Below are positions 44,978 to 53,092 of a stretch of 64,000 bases of DNA, one piece after another. The position numbers were made by a program, and so were the translations under genes. This DNA is from Kibdelosporangium aridum (GTDB lineage Bacteria > Actinomycetota > Actinomycetes > Mycobacteriales > Pseudonocardiaceae), in NCBI RefSeq assembly GCF_900176515.1, contig NZ_FWXV01000022.1, positions 1-64,000 on the forward strand, written 5' to 3'. The stretch's first letter is position 1. The number at the start of each line of letters is the position of its first letter. The notes beneath the pieces are model-generated. The model worked only from the letters and a program-made list of their open reading frames with translations. It made no database searches and was not told the DNA's origin.

Positions 44978-46165
44978 TCGGAGCGTTGCGGGGTCTGCGT
45001 GTCCTCGACCTGAGCCGGATCCTCGCTGGACCGTTCTGCGCACAGATGCTCGCCGACCACGGCGCGGAAGTGATCAAAGTCGAGGCGCCGTCGGGAGACG
45101 AGACGCGCCGCTGGGGGCCGCCGTTCGCCGACGAGGCCGAGACGACGAGCGCCTACTACCAGGGGCTCAACCGCACCAAGGCGAACATCGTGCTGGACCT
45201 GCGACTGCCGCGAGCTCGAGATGTGCTGCACGACCTCATTTCCCGTGCGGACGTCGTCGTGGAGAATTTCAAGGTCGGCACCATGCAACGATGGGGACTC
45301 GGATATGAGTCCCGGCTGGCGGAGGAGTTCCCAGGGCGTTTACTGCCGGATCACTGGTTACGGCGTCGACGGGCCGCTTGGCGGCATGCCGGGGTATGAC
45401 GCGGTGCTACAGGCGTACGGCGGCCTGATGAGTGTCAACGGTGAGCGCGACGGCGACCCGCTACGGGTAGGTGTGCCCATTGTGGACATCACGGCGGCGC
45501 ATCAGGCGTTCGCGGGCATTCTGCTTGCATTGCTGGAACGGTCGGTCAGCGGTCGTGGTCAGTTGGTCGACGTGACGCTGTTCGATGCGGTTGTGTCGCT
45601 GATGCACCCGCACACCGCTGCTTATCTGCAGTCCGGTGTGGTGCCCGAGCGCACTGGGGCGGCGCATCCGACAGTGGCACCGTACCAAGTGTTCCGCACC
45701 GCTGGGGAGGGGCGGTTGTTCGTCGCGGCCGCCAGTGACGCTCAGTTCGCCGCGCTCGCGGACACTCTTGGCCGGCCCTCGCTGGCCGAGGATCCCCGGT
45801 TCCGGTTCAATCGAGACCGGATCGGAAACCTGGGACAGTTGCTGGCCGAGCTGCAACCCTTGTTCCTCGCACGAAACGCGGACGAACTGGCGGCCAAGTT
45901 GGCGGCGCGTGGTGTTCCGGCGAGTCCGGTCAACGACGTAGCCCAAGCCTTGTCCGCGCCGCAAGTACGGCACCGCCGCATGGTCGTGAGCGATGGCGCG
46001 TACCGCGGCATCGGTGTGCCGATCAAGCTGAGCCGGTCGGCGTCAGTACCGCCGCGCGCGCCCACACGGTCCGGGGCAGATACCTCGCGTGTTCTCGCGG
46101 AGTGCGGGTACTCGGTCGACGACATCGACGAACTCCGCCGGACCGGCGTCCTGGGACCCGATTAG
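44974..46165 (+). pseudogene. Class III CoA-transferase (CaiB/BaiF), one frameshift
   Basis: Starts at GTG 44974 overlapping the previous TGA. N-terminal half: ALRGLRVLDLSRILAGPFCA, DHGAEVIKVEAPSGDETRRW, LNRTKANIVLDLRLPRARDV. At GGG 45334-45336 the frame shifts. Dropping one G gives FPGVYCRITGYGVDGPLGGM then PGYDAVLQAYGGLMSVNGE, where Asp of GYD is the acyl-anhydride-forming residue. The second half continues intact to 46165. The repaired product would be about 396 aa, the family length. It would transfer CoA to the acid feeding the acyl-CoA dehydrogenases. Its stop overlaps that of the convergent TetR gene. Confidence 0.78.
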
Positions 46166-46788
46166 CCACCGTCGCCCGTGGGGACGGGGCGGGTGGCCTC
46201 GACCCCGGCGAGCACGGTCCGGAAGACGTCTCGGAGCAGATCCGCGATGTCCTCGCTCGAGTCGGACAGGATCCAGTAGTCGAAGACGTGCCGGGTGGCG
46301 TGGACCACGAGATAGGCGGGCAGACTCCGGTGCAGCGGGTGGTCGCCCAGCGCGACGCGTTCTCGCAGGAACTCGGCCATGGCTTCGGACAGTTCGTCGT
46401 CGACCTCCATCCAGCGCAACCGGTACTGCGGGGTCGACGCCATGAGCTTGAGGAACTGACGCTCGCCGTCGCTCAGCGTGCCCTCGTGAAGTTGTGACAC
46501 CCACGCCGCGACCAGCGTCTCCACCACGTCACCGGTTGTCGGGGCGTTCCGCAGGGCTGTGATCACCTGTGTCGAGCTGAGCCGGAATATCGGGCGGACG
46601 ACATCCTCCTTGGCCGGGAAGTGCCGGTGGAACGTGCGCGGCGAGACCCCCGCGGCCTCCGCGATGCGATCGACGGTCACGGACGTGTCGCCGTCGGCGA
46701 CGAAGATCTCGACCGCCTTGCGCGCGATCTCCAGCCGCAACTCCTCCGCCCGCCGCTCGGTCAACGTCGGCCGATCCCGCTTCACCAC
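46162..46788 (-). CDS. TetR-family transcriptional regulator
   Basis: A 208-aa repressor. GTG 46788 is chosen (AGGAGG 7 bases upstream; product MVKRDRPTLTERRAEELRLE). Helix-turn-helix: DGDTSVTVDRIAEAAGVSPR then TFHRHFPAKEDVV. The C-terminal ligand domain is all helical (ERQFLKLMASTPQYRLRWME, LPAYLVVHATRHVFDYWIL). It is divergent from the IclR gene and shares with it a 148-base control region holding two palindromes. Confidence 0.88.
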   Translation of the reverse strand: MVKRDRPTLTERRAEELRLEIARKAVEIFVADGDTSVTVDRIAEAAGVSPRTFHRHFPAKEDVVRPIFRLSSTQVITALRNAPTTGDVVETLVAAWVSQLHEGTLSDGERQFLKLMASTPQYRLRWMEVDDELSEAMAEFLRERVALGDHPLHRSLPAYLVVHATRHVFDYWILSDSSEDIADLLRDVFRTVLAGVEATRPVPTGDGG

Positions 46789-46829
46789 GACCACACCTCC
46801 TGAACGTATCCACGATCGTATGCGGAAAG

Positions 46830-46862
46830 TGGACACGATTTGTTTACACAATCGACGTCCAC
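46830..46862. promoter_or_regulatory. Interrupted palindrome, probable TetR operator
   Basis: TGGACACGATTTGT and ACACAATCGACGTCCA form an imperfect inverted repeat centred on TT at about 46844 (outer TGGAC/GTCCA arms and inner CGATT/AATCG arms). It lies about 45 bases upstream of the TetR start, where autorepressor sites are common. Confidence 0.4.
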
Positions 46863-46883
46863 GGCTAGGCTCAAACCTGTCAG

Positions 46884-46904
46884 TTTCTGCCACATCGGCA
46901 GAAA
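46884..46904. promoter_or_regulatory. Perfect 8-bp inverted repeat, probable IclR operator
   Basis: TTTCTGCC at 46884-46891, spacer ACATC, and GGCAGAAA at 46897-46904 are exact inverse copies. The site lies 32 bases before the IclR start, consistent with IclR-type autoregulation and possibly control of the coupled monooxygenase gene. Confidence 0.5.
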
Positions 46905-46935
46905 GTGTAGCAAGGCATCGGTGCCGGAGGTGACC

Positions 46936-47745
46936 GTGACCACGACGGAGACAACGGCGCGGAGCCAGGACACACCCACCGCCATGATCGACCGAGTGGC
47001 TTCACTGCTGGAGGTTTTCGACGGCCATCACCGGCTCACGCTGGCACAGATCTCCCGGCGGGCGCATCTGCCCCGGTCCTCGGCGCACCGGATCCTGCAG
47101 CGGCTGGTCGAGCTGGGCTGGGTCGAGCGCCAGGGCTTCCAGTACACGCTGGGAATCCGGATGTTCGAACTCGGCTCGCAGGTCGTCCGGCGGGATCGCG
47201 TGCATCAGGCGGCGTTGCCCTTCATGCACGGCCTGCACCACTCGACCGGGCTCACCGCCCACCTGAGCGTGCTCGTCTCCTCGGACGTGCTGCACCTTGA
47301 ACGGATCGGCCACTGGCCCGAGCAGGAGCAGGGATGGCGCCTCGGGGCCAGGCAACCCGCGGTGCACTCAGCGGCCGGCCGCGCCCTGCTCGCCCAGTCA
47401 GAGGAGTGGCCCGAGCTGGCGTTTCCGTCGCCCGCGACGGCGTACGGGATTCGCACCCGCACGCAGCTGAGCCGAGACCTTGAGCGGGTCCGCGACCGCG
47501 GCGGCGTCGCTGTCGACGATCAAGGCTGCACCGTGGGGATCGCAGCCGTCGCCGCGCCTATCGGGCCGTCGGAGAGCAACCTCCGTGCGGCGCTGTCGTT
47601 GTGCGGGCCCGCCGACGCGATGCCGACTGACAAGGCCGTCGCCGCAGTGCGCATGGCTGCCATGGACATCTGGTACGCGGCTTCAGGAGTGACCAGGTTG
47701 CGCGGTCGCCCCGTCCGCCTCATAGCGACCACAAGGAACCAGTAA
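46936..47745 (+). CDS. IclR-family transcriptional regulator
   Basis: A 269-aa regulator. GTG 46936 is preferred because GGAGG lies 5 bases upstream; GTG 46930 is an alternative. The N-terminal winged helix covers IDRVASLLEVFDGHHRLTLA, QISRRAHLPRSSAHRILQRL, VELGWVERQ. The C-terminal effector domain has RIGHWPEQEQGWRLGARQPA, VHSAAGRALLAQ and VAVDDQGCTVGIAAVAAPIG. IclR proteins control aromatic, terpenoid and short-acid degradation. It is 3 bases from the monooxygenase start, so that gene is its likely target. Confidence 0.9.
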   Translation: MTTTETTARSQDTPTAMIDRVASLLEVFDGHHRLTLAQISRRAHLPRSSAHRILQRLVELGWVERQGFQYTLGIRMFELGSQVVRRDRVHQAALPFMHGLHHSTGLTAHLSVLVSSDVLHLERIGHWPEQEQGWRLGARQPAVHSAAGRALLAQSEEWPELAFPSPATAYGIRTRTQLSRDLERVRDRGGVAVDDQGCTVGIAAVAAPIGPSESNLRAALSLCGPADAMPTDKAVAAVRMAAMDIWYAASGVTRLRGRPVRLIATTRNQ

Positions 47746-47748
47746 CCG

Positions 47749-49692
47749 ATGAGCCTGATCTCCCCGGACCAACCGACATATGTCGTTCCGCCCGTCACCG
47801 ACGTCGACCAGGCAGCCCTGTCGCAGGCCATCGATGTCGCCGAGCCGGGTGCCCTGCTCATGGCCCTGGTGCATCTCACCGGCGACACGGACCTTGTGGA
47901 CGAGTTCAAGGCCAAGCTCGACGCGGCACCCACGACGACCATGGGGGAGTATCCGGAAAGCGTCGCTGATGAGATCCGTGAGCGAGCGCGGACGTTGCTG
48001 GGTAGTGCGTTGATTCCGCGGATCACCGTTCCGGACGAGGTTCTGTTCCGGCGGATGGCCGAAGTGTGCGTGAACGACGCTATCGGCGACGAGTACGTTG
48101 CCCACCTGCGAGAGCAGGGCGGATTCGAACCCGCACAGCCGGTCGTCCCACGTAACCGCACTCCCCCGGAGAACTTCACGGTCGCCGTCATCGGCGCCGG
48201 CATGATCGGGCTCAACGCCGCGATCAAGCTCGGTGAGGCCGGTTTCCGGTACCAGGTCTTCGAAGAACGTGACGAGCTTGGCGGAACGTGGTCGCGCAAC
48301 GTCTATCCAGGCGCTGCGGTCGACACACCGAGCCACTTCTACTCCTACTCGTTCGAACTGAACCCGCGGTGGTCGATGTATTACCCGACCGGGCCGGAGT
48401 ATCTGGACTACCTGCATGGCGTGGCCCGCAAGTACGACCTCTACCCGCGCATCTCCTTCGGCACCAAGGTTCTTGGCTGTGAATGGGTCGAGGACCAGCA
48501 GGCGTGGAACGTCACTGCCCGGCACTCCGACGGCACCCTGCGGACCCATCGGGCCAACGCGGTCGTCACGGCCACTGGCGTGCTCAACGGCGCGTCCATC
48601 CCCGAGATCCCGGGTGCGGACACCTTTACCGGGGAGATGATGCACACCGCCGAGTGGCGGTCCGATGTGGACCTGGACGGCAAGCGCGTGGTCATCCTCG
48701 GTACCGGTTGCACATCAGTCCAGGTTGTCGCCAGCATCGCCGATCGGGTCGAGTCCCTCGCCGTGATGATGCGCCAGCCGCACTGGGTCGTCCCGGAAGG
48801 CAGCGTCAGCGAAGACGTACCCGACGGTGTGCGGTGGGCGCTGGCGAACATTCCCTATTTCCACCAATGGTTCCGGGTCAAGACCTACTGGTGGGCCGCG
48901 GACAAGGGCTGGGCTGTCCCACGCATCGACGAGGAGTGGAACGCCACCCACGTCTCGGCCTCGCCGGCCAACGACATGCTGATGCAGGTCTGCCTGGACT
49001 ACCTGGACCGGGCGTTCGCCGACCGCCCCGACCTGAAGGCGAAGCTGACGCCGGACTTCCCGCCGTTCGCCAAGCGGATCGTGAAGGACCCCGGCTTCTT
49101 CGAAGCGGTCAAGCGGGCCAACGTGACGGTGCATTCGGCTTCGTTCTCCGAGATCCGCCCGGACGGCGTCGTGACGACCGAAGGCGACTTCCTGCCTGCC
49201 GACGTCATCATCTGGGCCACCGGCTTCAAACTCGAATACCTCAGTTTCATGGACGTCGTCGGCCGCGACGGGATCAAGCTGGCTGACGAGTGGGCAGAGA
49301 ACAACCCACGGGCATACTTGGGCATCACCGTGCCCGGCTTCCCCAACTTGTTCGTCACCGCAGGCCCGAACGCCGCTCCCAACCACGGCGGCGGGCACAA
49401 CGTCACCAGCGAGGAACACGTCCACTACGTCGTGGAGAGCCTGCAATACCTGGTGGAGAACGGGTTCACCGCAATGGAGCCGACCCGCGAGGCGACGGAC
49501 GAGTACAACCGGCGAGTCGACGACGAACTGGACAAGACCGTCTGGAAACACGGTGGCACCGCGAACGGCTACTACCGCAACAAGTCCGGGCGGGCGTGGG
49601 TCAGCTGCCCGTGGCGCCTGGTCGACTACTGGACGATGCTGCGCGAACCGGCGCCGCAGGACTATCTCTTCACCACGGCGAAGAAGGACTGA
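47749..49692 (+). CDS. Type I Baeyer-Villiger monooxygenase, HAPMO-like
   Basis: A 647-aa FAD- and NADPH-dependent enzyme converting ketones to esters or lactones with O2. About 145 residues precede the FAD Rossmann motif TVAVIGAGMIGLNAAIKLGE, an N-terminal extension as in 4-hydroxyacetophenone monooxygenases. The BVMO fingerprint FxGxxxHxxxW is seen as FTGEMMHTAEW, and the NADPH Rossmann motif as KRVVILGTGCTSVQVVASIA. ADVIIWATGFKLEYLSFMDV and GPNAAPNHGGGHNVTSEEHV are typical. It sits among dehydrogenases that could supply its ketone and esterases that could open its product. Confidence 0.93.
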   Translation: MSLISPDQPTYVVPPVTDVDQAALSQAIDVAEPGALLMALVHLTGDTDLVDEFKAKLDAAPTTTMGEYPESVADEIRERARTLLGSALIPRITVPDEVLFRRMAEVCVNDAIGDEYVAHLREQGGFEPAQPVVPRNRTPPENFTVAVIGAGMIGLNAAIKLGEAGFRYQVFEERDELGGTWSRNVYPGAAVDTPSHFYSYSFELNPRWSMYYPTGPEYLDYLHGVARKYDLYPRISFGTKVLGCEWVEDQQAWNVTARHSDGTLRTHRANAVVTATGVLNGASIPEIPGADTFTGEMMHTAEWRSDVDLDGKRVVILGTGCTSVQVVASIADRVESLAVMMRQPHWVVPEGSVSEDVPDGVRWALANIPYFHQWFRVKTYWWAADKGWAVPRIDEEWNATHVSASPANDMLMQVCLDYLDRAFADRPDLKAKLTPDFPPFAKRIVKDPGFFEAVKRANVTVHSASFSEIRPDGVVTTEGDFLPADVIIWATGFKLEYLSFMDVVGRDGIKLADEWAENNPRAYLGITVPGFPNLFVTAGPNAAPNHGGGHNVTSEEHVHYVVESLQYLVENGFTAMEPTREATDEYNRRVDDELDKTVWKHGGTANGYYRNKSGRAWVSCPWRLVDYWTMLREPAPQDYLFTTAKKD

Positions 49693-49699
49693 CCACCGC

Positions 49700-49735
49700 G
49701 GCTGCCGCCTGATCCACGTGGACCAGGCGGCAGCC
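49700..49735. terminator. Strong bidirectional hairpin between convergent genes
   Basis: GGCTGCCGCCTG at 49700-49711 and CAGGCGGCAGCC at 49724-49735 are perfect 12-base inverse copies, and the loop itself contains palindromic TCCACGTGGA. It lies between the stops of the monooxygenase (plus) and the enoyl-CoA hydratase (minus). Confidence 0.8.
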
Positions 49736-49739
49736 GCCG

Positions 49740-50504
49740 TCATTCGCCGACGAACACTGGAGACCGCCGCTCAAGGCTGGCCGCGATGCCCTCGGCACAG
49801 TCGCGTGTCGCCCACAGGCGAGCTTGCTCGGCTAGTTCGTGGTCCAAGGCCGCCCGGACGCGCTGTGGCAGGTCTGCGCGCAGGGTCGCGCGGATCGATC
49901 GCACCGCGAGCGGTGCCGCGGCGGCGATGGAGCGTGCCAACGCCAATGCGGTCTCGCGTTGACGACCGGGTTCGGACAGCCGGTCAGCAAGTCCGATGTG
50001 GACGGCTTCCTCGCCGCCGACCTTCCGTCCGGTCATCAGCATGTCGGCGGCGACCCGCCTGCCGACCAGATCGGGCAGGGTGACGCTCAGCCCGAACCCA
50101 TGGTGGAAGCCGAGCAGCGAGAAGTTGGCGACGAAGCGAGTCGAGGCGTCCACGACACGGAAGTCAGCCGCACATGCCAGACCGAGACCGCCGCCGATGG
50201 CCGCGCCCTGCACGGCCGCGATGATCGGAGTCTTGACCTCGAACAGCTGGATTGCCCGCCGGTACAACCGTTCCGACACAGCGACGCGGTCCTCGAAACC
50301 ACCGCCCGTGCCGAAGTTCGCGCCGGCGCAGAAGTGTTTGCCCTCGGATGCCAGGACCAGAGCCCGGCAGCGAGGGTCCTCCTCGAGCTCCAGCGCGGCC
50401 CCGACGATCTGGCTGATGAGCTGTTCGTCGAAGTAGTTGGCCGGTGGGCGGCGCATCTCCAGCAGCCCGACACCGTCCTCGACCACCACCGCAAGGTCCG
50501 TCAT
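49740..50504 (-). CDS. Enoyl-CoA hydratase/isomerase (crotonase family)
   Basis: A 254-aa cytosolic enzyme hydrating enoyl-CoA made by the acyl-CoA dehydrogenases. ATG 50504 is preferred (MTDLAVVVEDGVGLLEMRRP). Crotonase marks: LASEGKHFCAGANFGTGGGF (the oxyanion CAGAN motif) and TPIIAAVQGAAIGGGLGLAC (second oxyanion Gly-Gly). The position of the usual second Glu reads LLGFHHGFGLSVTLPDLVGR, lacking the standard Glu of the TLP segment, so it may be an isomerase or retro-aldol-type member. Transcribed toward the monooxygenase, away from the SnoaL gene. Confidence 0.88.
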   Translation of the reverse strand: MTDLAVVVEDGVGLLEMRRPPANYFDEQLISQIVGAALELEEDPRCRALVLASEGKHFCAGANFGTGGGFEDRVAVSERLYRRAIQLFEVKTPIIAAVQGAAIGGGLGLACAADFRVVDASTRFVANFSLLGFHHGFGLSVTLPDLVGRRVAADMLMTGRKVGGEEAVHIGLADRLSEPGRQRETALALARSIAAAAPLAVRSIRATLRADLPQRVRAALDHELAEQARLWATRDCAEGIAASLERRSPVFVGE

Positions 50505-50545
50505 GACACCAAGGTGGCGGAACAGCGCGCACACCGAAACAAAAT

Positions 50546-50561
50546 CGTCCGGTCAGTGGAC
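50546..50561 (-). promoter_or_regulatory. Third candidate of the island's operator box
   Basis: Read on the minus strand, GTCCACTGACCGGACG matches GTCCACTCACCGGAAC (42781) at 13 of 16 positions. It lies about 42 bases before the enoyl-CoA hydratase start and between it and the SnoaL gene. Unlike the other two, no TAGCGT -10 follows at 44-45 bases, so it is weaker. Confidence 0.35.
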
Positions 50562-50589
50562 ACCTCCCACTCCCGAGCTTGCCGACGGG

Positions 50590-50976
50590 GTGCACATTCG
50601 GCGAGTGGAGATCACCAACGTCCTGTACGCGTTCGCCCGCCTAGCCGACGAAGGCACGATCGACGAGATCGGCGGCCTGCTCGCCGACGACGTCGAATGG
50701 GCGATGACGGGCACGACCTGGCGTGGCCGGGCAGGGGTTCTCGCGGGACTCCAGTCGATGCGAGACCTCGGGTATGCCGGACCGGCCTCGGGCCACCGCC
50801 ACGTGATCACCAATATGGAAGTGCACGTCGACGGCGACCACACGATCGCGAGGTCCTATTTCCTGCTCGTGTCCCGCGATACACCGGCCACGATCCTCGC
50901 CGTCGGCGCCTACCGCGACGAGTTGCGACGCACGGGGGACGGCTGGCTCATCACAAAACGCGAAATCACCACCTGA
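50590..50976 (+). CDS. SnoaL-like / NTF2-fold protein
   Basis: A 128-aa protein (GTG 50590, or GTG 50605) with the cone-shaped NTF2 fold: VLYAFARLADEGTIDEIGGL, LADDVEWAMTGTTWRGRAGV, NMEVHVDGDHTIARSYFLLV and RDELRRTGDGWLITKREI. The Asp-Asp-Val-Glu-Trp line and His in GHRHVITNMEVHV are the usual active-site neighbourhood of SnoaL-type isomerases, dehydratases or hydrolases. Ketosteroid isomerase-like proteins share the fold. The start may be leaderless. Confidence 0.82.
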   Translation: MHIRRVEITNVLYAFARLADEGTIDEIGGLLADDVEWAMTGTTWRGRAGVLAGLQSMRDLGYAGPASGHRHVITNMEVHVDGDHTIARSYFLLVSRDTPATILAVGAYRDELRRTGDGWLITKREITT

Positions 50977-50991
50977 CAACACACGGAAGTC

Positions 50992-51041
50992 GTCCATTCA
51001 CCGGAACATCGCCCGACCGACGCCCGATCTCCGCCTAGCGT
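50992..51041 (+). promoter_or_regulatory. Promoter with shared operator box, upstream of the esterase operon
   Basis: GTCCATTCACCGGAAC at 50992-51007 is followed 44 bases from its start by TAGCGT at 51036-51041. This repeats the arrangement at 42781-42831 (15 of 16 box positions identical). The esterase start at 51072 then follows with GAGGAGAG as ribosome site. Confidence 0.5.
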
Positions 51042-51071
51042 CAGGAAAACCAGCCGCCACGAGGAGAGCCG

Positions 51072-52217
51072 ATGATCGCAGATCCACGCATTCGCAAGGC
51101 TCTTGACCGTGCGGTGGAACTGGGCGAGACCGGTATCGCCGTCGCCGCCTACCATCGTGGCGAACTGATTGTCGACGCAGTCGCCGGTGTCGCGGATGCC
51201 AGGACCGGCAGGCTGGTCGACGACCGCACACTCTTTCCGGTCTTCTCGGTCACCAAGGGCATCACCGCGACCGCCGTACACCTGCAGGCAGAGCGTGGAC
51301 TGGTCGACCTGCAGGCGCCGATCACGCATTACTGGCCCGAATTCGGTGTGAACGGCAAGGAGACCGTCACCGTCGAACACGCACTCTCACATCGGGCCGG
51401 GATCCCGCAGATGCCAGAAGGAGTCACACCGGAACTTCTGGCCGACTGGGACTGGATGACCGAGCGCATCGCCGAGTTCACCCCTATCTACGAGCCCGGT
51501 ACCGCGAGCGCGTACCACATCCTTGTGTGGGGCTGGATTATTGGCGAGGTGGTGCGCCGCACCGATCCGGCCCGCCGATCCTTCGACACCTTCATCGCCG
51601 AGGAAATCTGCAAGCCCCTGGGGGTGACCGACTTCCATCTCGGGGTGCCCGACGGCGATCTGCCCCGGGTGGCGAAACTCTATGGGGGCAATGAGTTCGC
51701 GATGGTCGATGAGCACAACATCAGTCCACGGGCCGTCTTCCCCGGATCCGACGTGCACAACTTGCCGACCGTACAGCAGGCAGTCGATCCCGGTGCGGGC
51801 GCGATCGCTACGGCGGGTGCTGTGGCGCGGATCTTCGCGATGCTCGCCGAGGGCGGTGAACTCGACGGCGTCCGGCTGCTCTCTCCAGACAGGGTGGCCA
51901 CCTTCACCCGGCCGCGGCAAGGCGCACACGATCCGGACAAGGTGCTTACCATCCCGGTGTGGTTCGGCGCCAACGGGTTCTGGCTCGGCGGCGAGCCGGG
52001 CGCGTCCGACCCACTGGTGGGCGACCATCGAGCCATCGTCTACAGCCCCGGCGCGGGCGGCTCGGTCGCCTGGGCCGATCTGCGCGACCAGTTGGCCGTG
52101 GCGATCTGCCACAACAACATGGACACCCCGGCAGTAGTGAGTCCTGAACGGACATTCGAACCGATTGTCCGGGTGATCCGCGAGATCGTCGCCGAGCGCG
52201 AGGAGAACCGTCGATGA
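51072..52217 (+). CDS. Beta-lactamase-fold serine esterase (EstB-like)
   Basis: A 381-aa cytosolic serine hydrolase of the class C beta-lactamase/DD-peptidase fold. The SxxK motif is FSVTKGITATAVHLQAERGL, the Tyr of the YxN-type motif lies in TASAYHILVWGWIIGEVVRR, and GAGGSVAWADLRDQLAVAIC is the late strand. The lack of a signal peptide and the EstB-like spacing point to an intracellular carboxylesterase rather than a beta-lactamase. It is first in a seven-gene chain ending at the ferredoxin reductase, and could cleave the ester formed by the monooxygenase. Confidence 0.88.
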   Translation: MIADPRIRKALDRAVELGETGIAVAAYHRGELIVDAVAGVADARTGRLVDDRTLFPVFSVTKGITATAVHLQAERGLVDLQAPITHYWPEFGVNGKETVTVEHALSHRAGIPQMPEGVTPELLADWDWMTERIAEFTPIYEPGTASAYHILVWGWIIGEVVRRTDPARRSFDTFIAEEICKPLGVTDFHLGVPDGDLPRVAKLYGGNEFAMVDEHNISPRAVFPGSDVHNLPTVQQAVDPGAGAIATAGAVARIFAMLAEGGELDGVRLLSPDRVATFTRPRQGAHDPDKVLTIPVWFGANGFWLGGEPGASDPLVGDHRAIVYSPGAGGSVAWADLRDQLAVAICHNNMDTPAVVSPERTFEPIVRVIREIVAEREENRR

Positions 52218-53077
52218 GTTCGGCCAAGGAACTGTTCGGTGGCGGCGTCGCCGTGATCACGGGAGCCGGGGCGGGCATCGGCGCCGGTCTGGCCCGCTGC
52301 GCGGCCCGAGAGCTCGGCATGACCGTTGTGCTGGCCGACGTCGACACGGCGGCGATTGCTGCTCTGCGGGCCGAACTGGAGGAGATCGGCACCCGCGCTA
52401 TCGACATCGCGTGCGATGTACGCGACCCCGCAGCGCTGGAACGGCTGGCAGAACGGACCATCACCGAGGCAGGCCCGGTGAGGCTGTTGGTGAACAACGC
52501 CGGTGTGGAGCAGTTCGGTTACCTGTGGGACACGCCCGTCGCCAACTGGAACCGTCTTGTCGAGATCAATATCAATGGCGTTTTCCATGGCATCAAAGCT
52601 TTCCTGCCACGGATGCTGGCCGACCAGGGCCAGTCGTGGGTGTGGAACCTTTCGTCCATCGGAGGAGTCAGCGCCAGTCCACTGCAGGCGCCGTACATCA
52701 TGAGCAAGCACGCCGTACTGGCGATCACCGAGTGCCTCTATCAGGAAGTCGAACTCGCCGGGCACGCCCATCACGTCCACGTTCAAGCAGTCCTGCCGGG
52801 CGCGGTGGCCTCGAACATCTTCGAATCCGCCGGCGCAGTCGAGCACGGTGATGTGGCGGCGGCGGAGGAACACCGCACCGCCATGCTGAGGATCAAGGCG
52901 CAGGCGATGGACCCGGTCGAGGCGGCCCGCACTTTCTTCCACCAAGCAGCCGCAGGCGAGTTCTACCTGACGTCCCAACGCTTTGTCGGTGACGCCATGG
53001 CGACGCGGGCAGACATCTTGGCGCACCGCCGCGCCCCCGTCCTGCTGTCTGACGAGTTCGCCGTTCCCGCTGAATGA
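52214..53077 (+). CDS. Short-chain dehydrogenase/reductase, SDR 2
   Basis: A 287-aa SDR overlapping the esterase stop (ATGA). Motifs: VITGAGAGIGAGLARCAARE, VRLLVNNAGVEQFGYLWDTP, NLSSIGGVSASPLQAPYIMS followed by K (YxxxK) and a C-terminal substrate lid longer than usual. Likely oxidises the hydroxyl introduced by the P450, or one freed by ester cleavage. Cofactor choice is not decided, although Asp at the end of the second strand (VVLADVDTAA) favours NAD. Confidence 0.9.
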   Translation: MSSAKELFGGGVAVITGAGAGIGAGLARCAARELGMTVVLADVDTAAIAALRAELEEIGTRAIDIACDVRDPAALERLAERTITEAGPVRLLVNNAGVEQFGYLWDTPVANWNRLVEININGVFHGIKAFLPRMLADQGQSWVWNLSSIGGVSASPLQAPYIMSKHAVLAITECLYQEVELAGHAHHVHVQAVLPGAVASNIFESAGAVEHGDVAAAEEHRTAMLRIKAQAMDPVEAARTFFHQAAAGEFYLTSQRFVGDAMATRADILAHRRAPVLLSDEFAVPAE

Positions 53078-53092
53078 CCGTTGGAGATCGTG

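Noticed and set aside
51072..52217. An antibiotic-resistance beta-lactamase
   Set aside because: There is no signal peptide, the spacing is EstB-like, and it is embedded in a catabolic operon; an esterase is more likely.
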